From positions 372,001 through 436,000 of the forward strand of contig NZ_JABXJG010000003.1 of the NCBI RefSeq assembly GCF_013375535.1: 64,000 nucleotides of DNA. The letters are read 5' to 3'. The translations under genes were made by a program, and so were the position numbers. This DNA is from Sphingobium sp. 15-1. Its GTDB lineage: Bacteria; Pseudomonadota; Alphaproteobacteria; Sphingomonadales; Sphingomonadaceae. A model generated the notes under the pieces. It was given only the letters and a program-made list of their open reading frames with translations. It was not told the DNA's origin and searched no databases. The first letter of the stretch is position 1, and every line of letters starts with the position of its first letter. Below are positions 24,390 through 31,830 of the stretch, in pieces.

Positions 24390-26735
24390 ATGAACATTTT
24401 GGTCGGAAATATCGCGATGCATGACTATCATCACGGCCTCGACCAGCAGACCCGAACAGCGATTGACGGCCCCCTGGCGGACCTCCTGGCCCGGGCGCAG
24501 GCGATGACGCTTGACCGGTTCGGTCCGGTCGTGACCTATTCGCGCAAAATATTCATTCCGTTGACGAAACTGTGTCGCGACGTCTGTCATTATTGTACGT
24601 TTGCCTCGACGCCTGCGGGGGTTGGTTCGGCCTATCTGTCGCGGGACGAGGTTCTCGCGATCGCGCGGGCGGGCGTTGCGGCCGGGTGTCGGGAGGCGCT
24701 CTTCACGCTGGGCGACCGGCCGGAGGCGCGCTACTCCGCGGCGCGCGCCGCGCTTGACGCGGTGGGCCATGACAGCACCCTGTCCTATCTTGCGGACATG
24801 GCCGGCGCGGTCCTCAGCGAAACTGGCCTGTTGCCGCATCTCAATCCTGGGCTGATGGACGACGCCGATTATGCGGCGCTGCGCCCCGTCTCCGCCTCGA
24901 TGGGGCTGATGCTGGAAACAGTGTCGAAACGATTGTCGGAAAAGGGCGGCCCCCATTACGGATCCCCCGATAAATGGCCCGCAAAAAGGCTCGCGGCGAT
25001 CGAAGCGGCAGGCAGGGCGTCCGTTCCTTTCACGACCGGCCTGCTCATTGGCATCGGCGAAACGCGTGCTGAACGGGTGGACGCGCTGCTCGCGATCCGG
25101 GACCTCCACCGCCGCTTCGGGCATATCCAGGAAGTCATCATCCAGAATTTTCGTGCCAAACCCGGCACGAGGATGGTCAATCATCCCGAACCGTCGCTCG
25201 ACGAGCATCTTTGGACTATTGCGACGGCACGATTGATCCTGGGCGCTGACATGGTAATTCAGGCGCCGCCGAACCTTCATGAGCCCCACGAGCTGGCAGC
25301 ATTGCTCGGAGCGGGAGTGAACGACTGGGGCGGTGTGTCGCCGGTTACCCCCGATCATGTCAATCCCGAAGCGCCATGGCCGCACCTTGCCTTGCTCGAT
25401 GAAGCTACGTCCGCAGCCGGCCGGGTGCTGCGAGAACGGCTGGCGGTCGGGCCGGCTTATGCTCTGAACGCCGAAAAATGGACGGACCCAGTTGTTGCAA
25501 AGACCGTGCGCCGATCGATCGACGGACGGGGGCTGCCTGTCACTGACGGATGGCATGCGGGCGCCGATGCTATCGCGCCGCGCTTGGCGGTGACCGGCGC
25601 GGCGGATGGATCCGCGCAGATCGAGGAGATCATCGCAGCGGCCCGGGTGGGCGAACGGCTGGATGAACAGTCGATCGTCAGACTGTTCCAAGCCGATGGA
25701 TCGCATTTGGGGCAGTTGATCGATGCCGCCGATGCGCTGCGGCAGCAGGTGTCAGGCGACGCCGTCACCTATGTTGTCAACCGCAACATCAATTATACCA
25801 ATATCTGCCTCTACAGATGCGGGTTCTGCGCTTTTTCGAAAGGCAGCACCAAGGCGATGCGCGGCCCGGCATACCGGCTTGATCTTGAAGAAGTCGGCCG
25901 CCGTGCGGCAGAAGCTTGGGACCGGGGCGCGACGGAAGTCTGCCTTCAAGGCGGTATTCATCCTGAATATGACGGCGACACCTATCTGTCTGTGCTGGCT
26001 GCGGTGCGGGCGGCGGCGCCTGACATCCACATCCATGCCTTCTCACCACTCGAAGTCACGCATGGCGCGTCGACGCTGCGCCTCCCGCTGAAGGATTATC
26101 TGATCCGCCTGCGCGACGCCGGGCTTTCGACGCTTCCGGGTACGGCCGCTGAGATATTGCATGATGACATTCGCGCCATCATCTGTCCGGACAAGCTCGA
26201 CACGCGCGAATGGCTCAATGTGATGCGCACTGCACACGGCGTTGGCCTCCGGACAACTGCGACGATGATGTTCGGGCATGTGGAAGGGTATAAACATTGG
26301 GCTCGCCACCTCCTACATATCCGTGACCTGCAGGTGGAAACGGGCGGCTTCACTGAATTCGTACCGCTGCCTTTCGTGCATATGGAAGCGCCGATCTGGA
26401 GAAAAGGGCAGGCACGCTCAGGCCCCAGTTTCCGCGAAACCATGCTGATGTACGCCATTTCCCGCCTCGTGCTGCATCCGATAATTCCCAACATACAGGC
26501 TAGTTGGGTAAAACTGGGCGCGACCGGCGTAGCAGCGGCCCTCCGCGCAGGCGTGAACGATCTCGGCGGAACGCTGATGGACGAATCCATCACCCGGGCC
26601 GCAGGCGGTTTGAACGGCCAACTCTGCGACCCGGCGCAAATGGCGGCTTACGCCATGGAAGCGGGACGCTGTGCTGTCCAGCGCACAACATTATATGGAA
26701 CGGTCACCGCGCGCGAATTGCAGGCGGCGGAATAA
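24390..26735 (+). CDS. fbiC: FO synthase (CofG-CofH fusion), coenzyme F420 biosynthesis
   Basis: A 781-residue protein with two radical-SAM halves. The CofG-like half carries CRDVCHYC (Cys62, Cys66, Cys69), followed by LFTLGDRPE and GLLIGIGETRAERVDAL. The CofH-like half carries CLYRCGFC (Cys473, Cys477, Cys480), CLQGGIHPEYDGDTY and TMMFGHVEG. Together these make 7,8-didemethyl-8-hydroxy-5-deazariboflavin (FO) from 5-amino-6-ribitylaminouracil and tyrosine. This fused form is FbiC of actinobacteria; CofG and CofH are separate in archaea. It sits at the end of the beta-oxidation-type operon, one base after the double dehydrogenase, and is followed by an NpdG-type reductase. The genes for the F420 tail (fbiA, fbiB, fbiD) are not in this window. 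Confidence 0.95.
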   Translation: MNILVGNIAMHDYHHGLDQQTRTAIDGPLADLLARAQAMTLDRFGPVVTYSRKIFIPLTKLCRDVCHYCTFASTPAGVGSAYLSRDEVLAIARAGVAAGCREALFTLGDRPEARYSAARAALDAVGHDSTLSYLADMAGAVLSETGLLPHLNPGLMDDADYAALRPVSASMGLMLETVSKRLSEKGGPHYGSPDKWPAKRLAAIEAAGRASVPFTTGLLIGIGETRAERVDALLAIRDLHRRFGHIQEVIIQNFRAKPGTRMVNHPEPSLDEHLWTIATARLILGADMVIQAPPNLHEPHELAALLGAGVNDWGGVSPVTPDHVNPEAPWPHLALLDEATSAAGRVLRERLAVGPAYALNAEKWTDPVVAKTVRRSIDGRGLPVTDGWHAGADAIAPRLAVTGAADGSAQIEEIIAAARVGERLDEQSIVRLFQADGSHLGQLIDAADALRQQVSGDAVTYVVNRNINYTNICLYRCGFCAFSKGSTKAMRGPAYRLDLEEVGRRAAEAWDRGATEVCLQGGIHPEYDGDTYLSVLAAVRAAAPDIHIHAFSPLEVTHGASTLRLPLKDYLIRLRDAGLSTLPGTAAEILHDDIRAIICPDKLDTREWLNVMRTAHGVGLRTTATMMFGHVEGYKHWARHLLHIRDLQVETGGFTEFVPLPFVHMEAPIWRKGQARSGPSFRETMLMYAISRLVLHPIIPNIQASWVKLGATGVAAALRAGVNDLGGTLMDESITRAAGGLNGQLCDPAQMAAYAMEAGRCAVQRTTLYGTVTARELQAAE

Positions 26736-26756
26736 CTTAATCGAAGGATTTCTAAC

Positions 26757-27401
26757 ATGGTCGAAACGATCGCCGTCGTCGGCGGGACCGGCAATCTGGG
26801 CGCAGCCATCGCCCGCCGTCTGGCAAAGGCGGGACATCCTGTCATCATTGGATCCCGCTCGGCTGAGAGCGCCGAGCGCGCTGCTGCCGAACTCGGCTTC
26901 GGCCTGACCGGCCAATCCAATGCGGAAGCGGCGCAGGCGGCGGACATCGTCATCATCACCGTGCCTTTTGCTGCACAAGACGCCACACTTGCAGACATTG
27001 CCCCCTATTGTGCCGGTAAGATCGTCGTCGATACAACCGTTCCGCTGGTTCCGCCCAAGGTCATGCGGGTACAACTTCCGGCAGAGGGCAGCGCGGCGCA
27101 GCGGACTCAGGATCGGCTGGGCGAGGGTGTGACCGTCGTGTCGGCTTTCCATAACGTGGCCGCCCACAAACTGGCGACCGATCTCGACGTCGACTGCGAC
27201 GTCTTGGTCTTCGGAGACGATAAGTCAGCGAGGGAAAAAATTGTGCAGCTTTCCGAGGCGATGGATCTGCGGGCATTTCATGCAGGCGCGCTCTGCAATT
27301 CGGCAGCGGCCGAGGCGTTGACGTCGATCCTCATCTTCATCAACAAAAATTACGACGTCGGGAATGCCGCGGGCATTCGCCTGACGGGGCCATCATCCTG
27401 A
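26757..27401 (+). CDS. npdG: NADPH:F420 oxidoreductase (NpdG/Fno type)
   Basis: A 214-residue protein with the F420-dependent NADP reductase pattern: IAVVGGTGNLGAAIARRLAKAG, then the NADP-phosphate-binding IIGSRSAESAERAA, VIITVPFAAQDATL, VVDTTVPLVPPKVM, and SAFHNVAAHKL, with the tail CNSAAAEALTSILIFINKNY. It transfers hydride between NADPH and F420, supplying F420H2 to F420-linked oxidoreductases. It is 21 bases downstream of fbiC in the same direction. The last gene of the run; IS110 follows. The symbol is by family and context, not by experiment. Confidence 0.88.
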   Translation: MVETIAVVGGTGNLGAAIARRLAKAGHPVIIGSRSAESAERAAAELGFGLTGQSNAEAAQAADIVIITVPFAAQDATLADIAPYCAGKIVVDTTVPLVPPKVMRVQLPAEGSAAQRTQDRLGEGVTVVSAFHNVAAHKLATDLDVDCDVLVFGDDKSAREKIVQLSEAMDLRAFHAGALCNSAAAEALTSILIFINKNYDVGNAAGIRLTGPSS

Positions 27402-27489
27402 GCGCTATGGCGGCTCAGCACATGGGGTAAACCGCGAGGCGCCCGTTCGGGATCATGCCCTCTCGCAAGTGGCTCCGACGCCGCCAAGA

Positions 27490-27510
27490 CTGCCGCCCTG
27501 AAGGCGGCAG
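27490..27510 (+). terminator. Perfect 8-bp hairpin between npdG and IS110 transposase
   Basis: CTGCCGCC and GGCGGCAG form a perfect stem with a CTGAA loop, about 90 bases after npdG. It may end the operon or may belong to the left end of the IS110 element, whose exact border I cannot place. Confidence 0.4.
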
Positions 27511-27660
27511 ACGAAGACGCCTACGCTGAAGCGCAAAATATCCTTGAAACGCTGGTAAGACCGTATGTCCGCTCTTTGGCTGAGGGTGGCTCGCCCTACA
27601 CTGTGGTGGCGAGGGTTGCTCGGAGAGGCCGAGCCGATCCTCATCGCAGGAGGACGAGCC

Positions 27661-28770
27661 GTGGAGCATTCTACAGAAGTTTTCGTCGGAATAGATGTGG
27701 CAAAGGCGCGGAACGCAATTGCCGTCGCCGACGGTGCACGTTGTGGCGAGGTACGTTATCTGGGCGAGTTTGACGCCAGTGAAGCGACGATGCGCCGCGT
27801 CGTGAAGAGGCTCGCGGCCAAGCATGATTGCGTACATTTCTGCTATGAGGCGGGTCCGACCGGCTACGGTCTCTATCGCCTGATCCGTTCGATGGGATAT
27901 AAGTGCACGGTCGTGGCCCCCTCGCTGATTCCCCGCCGCCCTGGCGACCAGGTGAAGACGAACCGCCGCGACGCGATCGGCCTTGCAAAATTGCTGCGCG
28001 CCGGCGAGCTTACGGCGGTCTGGGTTCCTGACGAGGACCATGAGGCGATGCGGGATCTCGTTCGAGCGCGAACCGCGGCGGTGGAGACGCTCCGGGTCCA
28101 TCGCCAGCACATCACCTCTTTCATGCTCAAGCATGGCCGGACTTACCCGCGCAAGACACATTGGACGATGCGCTACATGCGCTGGCTTCAGGAACAGCAA
28201 TTCGATCATCCTGCCCATCAGATCGCATTGCAGAAGATGGTCGATGCCGTGCGGATCGCCGGCGAACGCATCCGGCGTATCGAGAAGGCGATCGAGGAAT
28301 TTCTGCCGAGTTGGTCTCTTCAGCAACTCGTCCGGGCTTTACAGGCGTTGCGCGGCGTTGACCTCGTCGTTGCCGTGACCTTCGCTGCGGAAGTGGGCGA
28401 TATCACGCGTTTCGAAAACCCACGCCAGCTTATGGGTTATCTCGGCCTGGTGCCCAGCGAGCGATCGACCGGAGCATCCGTAAAGCGAGGCGGCATCACC
28501 AAGGCCGGCAACAGCCGCGTCCGCCACATGCTCGTCGAAAGTGCATGGACCTATCGCCACCCCCCGAAGATTGGCGTGAAGAAACTCTACATCCATGAGC
28601 AGCTCTCGCCAGCGGTGCGCGAGATCGCCTGGAAAGCACAGTCGCGGCTGACATCACGATATCGGAAGTTGAGCGCCCGAGGTAAGCGGACAACGGTCGT
28701 GTGCACGGCCGTCGCGCGAGAACTGGCCGCCTTCATGTGGTCAGTTGGGCGGGCTGCGCAGCCAACCTGA
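27661..28770 (+). CDS. IS110-family transposase (IS1111-like), intact
   Basis: A 369-residue DEDD transposase. FVGIDVAKARNAIAV holds the first acidic residue, followed by CYEAGPTGYGLYR and KTNRRDAIGLAKLLRAGEL with the last two aspartates; the C-terminal Transposase_20 domain has LRGVDLVVAVTFAAEVGDI, LMGYLGLVPSERSTG and ITKAGNSRVRHMLVESAW with the nucleophilic Ser. The GTG start at 27661 is preceded by GCAGGAGGACGAGCC. It seems complete and could be active. The 350 bases after its stop hold a conserved non-coding block shared with the second IS110 in this window. Confidence 0.92.
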   Translation: MEHSTEVFVGIDVAKARNAIAVADGARCGEVRYLGEFDASEATMRRVVKRLAAKHDCVHFCYEAGPTGYGLYRLIRSMGYKCTVVAPSLIPRRPGDQVKTNRRDAIGLAKLLRAGELTAVWVPDEDHEAMRDLVRARTAAVETLRVHRQHITSFMLKHGRTYPRKTHWTMRYMRWLQEQQFDHPAHQIALQKMVDAVRIAGERIRRIEKAIEEFLPSWSLQQLVRALQALRGVDLVVAVTFAAEVGDITRFENPRQLMGYLGLVPSERSTGASVKRGGITKAGNSRVRHMLVESAWTYRHPPKIGVKKLYIHEQLSPAVREIAWKAQSRLTSRYRKLSARGKRTTVVCTAVARELAAFMWSVGRAAQPT

Positions 28771-29040
28771 ATGATTCAACATCCGCGCGCACAGGCGGGG
28801 GCAGGGCCACGGCAGGGGAATGCCCGTCAGACGCTTTGTGGCCAGCCATTGGCTGACGCCCGCAGTAAGACTGGGACGGCCCCAAGACGCACAATCGGTA
28901 CTGCGGTATCCAACCCGCGCATCAGAGCTTGTTCACCGACGTCCTTCAGGTCCTGTCCCCACCTATGCGCGATCATCTGCAAGGCCCCGCTATCCGGCGG
29001 CCCATGGCGCTCGCCTCAAGCGTTGACAGCGGACATCAGA
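28771..29040 (+). ncRNA. IS110 3' non-coding region, candidate bridge RNA locus
   Basis: IS110-family elements of the IS1111 group encode their guide (bridge) RNA 3' of the transposase. The stretch 28877-28927 here and 36014-36064 (minus strand) downstream of the second IS110 are closely alike, with CTGCGGTATCCAACCCGCG identical, while the flanking sequence has diverged. Conservation of a non-coding core with variable flanks fits an RNA element. Boundaries are guesses. Confidence 0.4.
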
Positions 29041-29122
29041 GCGGGGCTGCGGCCCCACCTTGCGGACGTAAAGTGTAGCCGTGAGTCTGCGCCTCCTGAT
29101 CAGGATGGAGGACGCTGGTGCT

Positions 29123-29575
29123 ATGACGATGCCATGTGACGATGCTGGCACCAGCAAGGTTCAGCGGTTCGAGGTTTTCACCGGTGCAGGCCAGCGGCGG
29201 GACTGGGCGCCCGAAGTGAAGGCCGCGATCATCGCGGAGAGCTATTCTGAGCAGGAGACGGTCTGCGCCGTTGCCCGTCGGCATGGCCTTAGCCCGTCGC
29301 AGCTGTTCACCTGGCGGCGGCAGCTGCGCAAGCAGATGGAGGCCCGCGGCGTTGCGCTGCCAGTCGCCCCTACGATGGCGCCCGCGTTCGTCCCCGCGAT
29401 TATCGAGGAGCCGCCGTCGATCCAACCGGCTCCGGCGAAGCGCCTGCGCAAGCAGGCGCGTGCAAAGGACAGCGCGGTCGAGCTGGAGATCGACGGAGTG
29501 GCAGTGAAGATAGGCCGCGGTGCCGATGCCAACATCATCGCCGCAGTAATCGAAGCCCTTAGGGCGACGCGATGA
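29123..29575 (+). CDS. tnpA: IS66-family TnpA (helix-turn-helix accessory protein)
   Basis: A 150-residue IS66 orfA product. The segment RRDWAPEVKAAIIAESYSEQ is followed by the helix-turn-helix VCAVARRHGLSPSQLFTWRRQL, then a proline-rich linker and a C-terminal VELEIDGVAVKIGRGADANI domain. The ATG at 29123 lies about 10 bases after GGAGG; ATG 29105 is an alternative. Its stop overlaps the tnpB start by 4 bases (ATGA), as usual in IS66. Confidence 0.9.
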   Translation: MTMPCDDAGTSKVQRFEVFTGAGQRRDWAPEVKAAIIAESYSEQETVCAVARRHGLSPSQLFTWRRQLRKQMEARGVALPVAPTMAPAFVPAIIEEPPSIQPAPAKRLRKQARAKDSAVELEIDGVAVKIGRGADANIIAAVIEALRATR

Positions 29576-29928
29576 TCGGACCAGGAGTTGGTGCCCGCGT
29601 CATGGTAGCGACCCGCCCTGTGGATTTTCGCAAAGGGCCGGACGCCTTGGCCGCATTGGTGAGCGCGCAATATGGCGGCGATGCATTTTCTGGCGTGATC
29701 TACGTCTTCCGGGCCAAGCGTGCTGACCGGATCAAGCTGATCTGGTGGGATGGGACCGGCCTGTGCCTGATGGCGAAGCGTCTGGAGCAGGGCGGCTTCA
29801 AGTGGCCCGGCATTCAGGACGGCGTAATGCGTCTTTCCGCCGCCCAGTTGGGTGCGCTTCTGGAGGGATTGGACTGGCGCCGGGTCCATGGCGGTCGCCG
29901 ACCACAGGCGCCGCAGATTGCCGGTTGA
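29572..29928 (+). CDS. tnpB: IS66-family TnpB
   Basis: A 118-residue IS66 orfB product with VMVATRPVDFRKGPDALAAL, VYVFRAKRADRIKLIWWDGT and LCLMAKRLEQGGFKWP in order, full length for the family. It is needed with TnpA and TnpC for IS66 transposition. The TnpC gene begins 31 bases downstream. Confidence 0.93.
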   Translation: MIGPGVGARVMVATRPVDFRKGPDALAALVSAQYGGDAFSGVIYVFRAKRADRIKLIWWDGTGLCLMAKRLEQGGFKWPGIQDGVMRLSAAQLGALLEGLDWRRVHGGRRPQAPQIAG

Positions 29929-29959
29929 CGGGGCTTTGCTCCACTGATTCACTCTTTCC

Positions 29960-31342
29960 ATGCTTACGCAAGCGGACCTGCCTGACGATATCGACGCGCT
30001 CCGCGCGCTCGTGCTGGAGCAGTCCCGGATTTTGGCGGAAGAGCGGGCCGCAGCTGAAGTCAGACTGGCGGACCTGAACGTCGCCAAGGGCGAGGCGGAC
30101 GCCGAGATCGAGCGTCTTCAGTCGATTATCGACGCCTTCATGCGGCACCGTTTTGGCCGCCGGTCCGAACAGCTCGATGCCGATCAGCTCCAACTGGGGC
30201 TGGAAGATGTCGAGATTGCCGTTGGGCACGCCCGTGCTGCCAGAGAGGCTGTTGCGCCGCGGTCCCGCGGCGATCAGCCCCGCAAGACCAACCGTGGCTC
30301 ATTGCCTGCGCACCTCGAGCGGATCGAACAGATTGTCGATCTCGACGACAAGGCCTGCCCTTGCTGCAAGGGGCCGCTCCATCAGATCGGCGAAGATGTC
30401 GCCGAGCGCCTGGACGCCGTGCCCACCACCTTCCGCGTGCTGGTGACGCGCCGCCCGCGCTATGGCTGTCGCTCCTGTGAAGGCGCGATCGTCCAGGTAC
30501 CCGCTCCGGCGCGGATAATTGAAGGCGGGATTCCGACCGAAGCGCTGATCGCCCAGGTGCTGGTGTCGAAGTATGCCGATCATGTTCCGCTATACCGGCA
30601 GGCTCAGATCTACGCCCGGCAGGATATAAGGCTCGATCGCTCCACCCTGGCGGACTGGGTGGGCCGGGCAGCGTGGTATCTGCGGCCGCTGCGCGACCGG
30701 ACCCTTGAGGAACTGCGTTGCTCCGAACGCCTGTTTGCCGACGAGACCACCGCGCCGGTGCTCGATCCCGGGCGAGGCAGAACGAAGACCGGCCAGCTAT
30801 GGGCCTATGCCCGCGATGATCGACCATGGGGTGGCGCAGGTCCACCGATGGTCGCCTATGTCTATGCGGCCGATCGGAAGGCTGAGCGGCCCGACATCCA
30901 CCTCGGAGACTTTGCAGGCATCCTGCAGGTCGATGGCTATAGCGGCTATACAGCTCTTGCAAAGCGGCGCGGGCAGCAGCTCAGCCTCGCCTTCTGCTGG
31001 TCCCATGTCCGGCGCAAATTCTATGATCTAGCAGCCAGTTCTCCGGTCGCGACCGAGATATTGCGTCGGATTGCCATGCTCTATGCCGTTGAAGAGGAGG
31101 TCCGCGGCTCGGCCGCTGAACAGCGCCGCCTTCAGCGCGTCGAACGCAGCCGCATCATCGTCGAGGATCTCAAGCTCTATCTTGATGGCCGACTCCGCCA
31201 GATCAGCGCCAAGAGCAAGTTGGCTGAAGCCATTCGCTATGCGACAAGCCGCTGGGACGGCCTCGTCCGCTTCATCGACGACGGCCGCATCGAACTCGAC
31301 ACCAACACCGTCGAGCGCTCAATCCGCCCCTTGGCCATCTCG
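29960..31342 (+). pseudogene. tnpC: IS66-family TnpC transposase, 5' part, interrupted
   Basis: The first 461 codons of the IS66 DDE transposase: coiled-coil N-terminus, FMRHRFGRRSEQLD, the zinc-ribbon (CPCCKGPL ... RYGCRSCEGA), the catalytic core with FADETTAPVLDPGRG, LQVDGYSGYTAL, CWSHVRRKF and the region NTVERSIRPLAIS. IS66 homology stops at 31342 inside the C-terminal motif and resumes at 33923 with KSWLFVGSDRGG. The gap is filled by a serine-recombinase cassette. The protein made from this frame would carry about 66 unrelated residues and should be inactive. Confidence 0.9.
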
Positions 31343-31343
31343 C

Positions 31344-31820
31344 AGACATTCTGCCCATGTCGGACACGACGTCGTCGTCTGGTATCGGTGGCACCCCTAT
31401 TTCGGACGCACGGTACGGTGCGAGTACACCGAGGAACGGGCGACTGGGAGCGTCGCCCACATTGTCGTGCGTCTCGGCGAAGTCATCGTCGTCCCGGCCT
31501 GGATGTTGGATCGGGAGGTCTGCGACGCATTCAGCTTGGGTAACCCTCAGGTTACCGTGGACGCGTTGACCAATCTTCACAGGCTCTTGATCGACTCGAG
31601 CCTTCGTAATGCCTTGCTGAACGGTTTAAACGCTCAGGAGGTAATTGATGAAGGCTTTGTCCCCACCAATGCGGCTGCCGGCGCTTCGCCAGTTGATCAT
31701 GCCGCTGGACACGCAAGCTCTGGACGGTCTGACGAGGGGCCAACGCGTTGCCGCGGTGGCCAGCCTCGCCAAGCTGTTGATGGCAGCCTCCGGCGTCTCG
31801 GACGAGGAGATGTCCAATGA
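31344..31820 (+). CDS. Cassette ORF1, conserved with the second cassette, function unknown
   Basis: The frame encodes DVVVWYRWHPYFGRTVRCEY, then HIVVRLGEVIVVPAWMLDREVC and VDALTNLHRLL. The ORF before the second recombinase aligns with it: YQWHPWRGR, IPAWMFDRAVC, IGALSALSRLL. The shared skeleton is Y-x-W-H-P-x-x-G-R, P-A-W-M-x-D-R-x-V-C and A-L-x-x-L-x-R-L-L. No start codon is visible ahead of the conserved part, so the start is uncertain or lost at the element end. After about 31620 the frame stays open through ORF2 and ends with a TGA that overlaps the recombinase start. I do not recognise the family with certainty; it may be a small DNA-binding or directionality factor. Confidence 0.5.
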   Translation, partial: RHSAHVGHDVVVWYRWHPYFGRTVRCEYTEERATGSVAHIVVRLGEVIVVPAWMLDREVCDAFSLGNPQVTVDALTNLHRLLIDSSLRNALLNGLNAQEVIDEGFVPTNAAAGASPVDHAAGHASSGRSDEGPTRCRGGQPRQAVDGSLRRLGRGDVQ

Positions 31821-31830
31821 CCGGCGGTAA
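31648..31830 (+). CDS. Cassette ORF2, small helical protein
   Basis: A 60-residue protein starting MKALSPPMRLPALRQLIMPL with a helical middle TRGQRVAAVASLAKLLMAAS. A strong AGGAGG lies 6 bases upstream of its ATG, and its end overlaps the recombinase start by 14 bases. The second cassette has a protein at the same place with the same Shine-Dalgarno layout (63033-63230), LP-x-x-x-R-L-L patterns and the same overlap. Function unknown; position suggests a recombinase helper. Confidence 0.6.
   Translation: MKALSPPMRLPALRQLIMPLDTQALDGLTRGQRVAAVASLAKLLMAASGVSDEEMSNDRR

Noticed and set aside
24282..25706. 474-codon minus-strand open frame opposite fbiC
   Set aside because: Shadow of the FO synthase; Arg-rich and without any motif.
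24390..27401. Complete F420 biosynthesis locus
   Set aside because: Only fbiC and a reductase gene are present; no CofC, CofD or CofE homologue was found, so a full F420 pathway cannot be claimed from this window.
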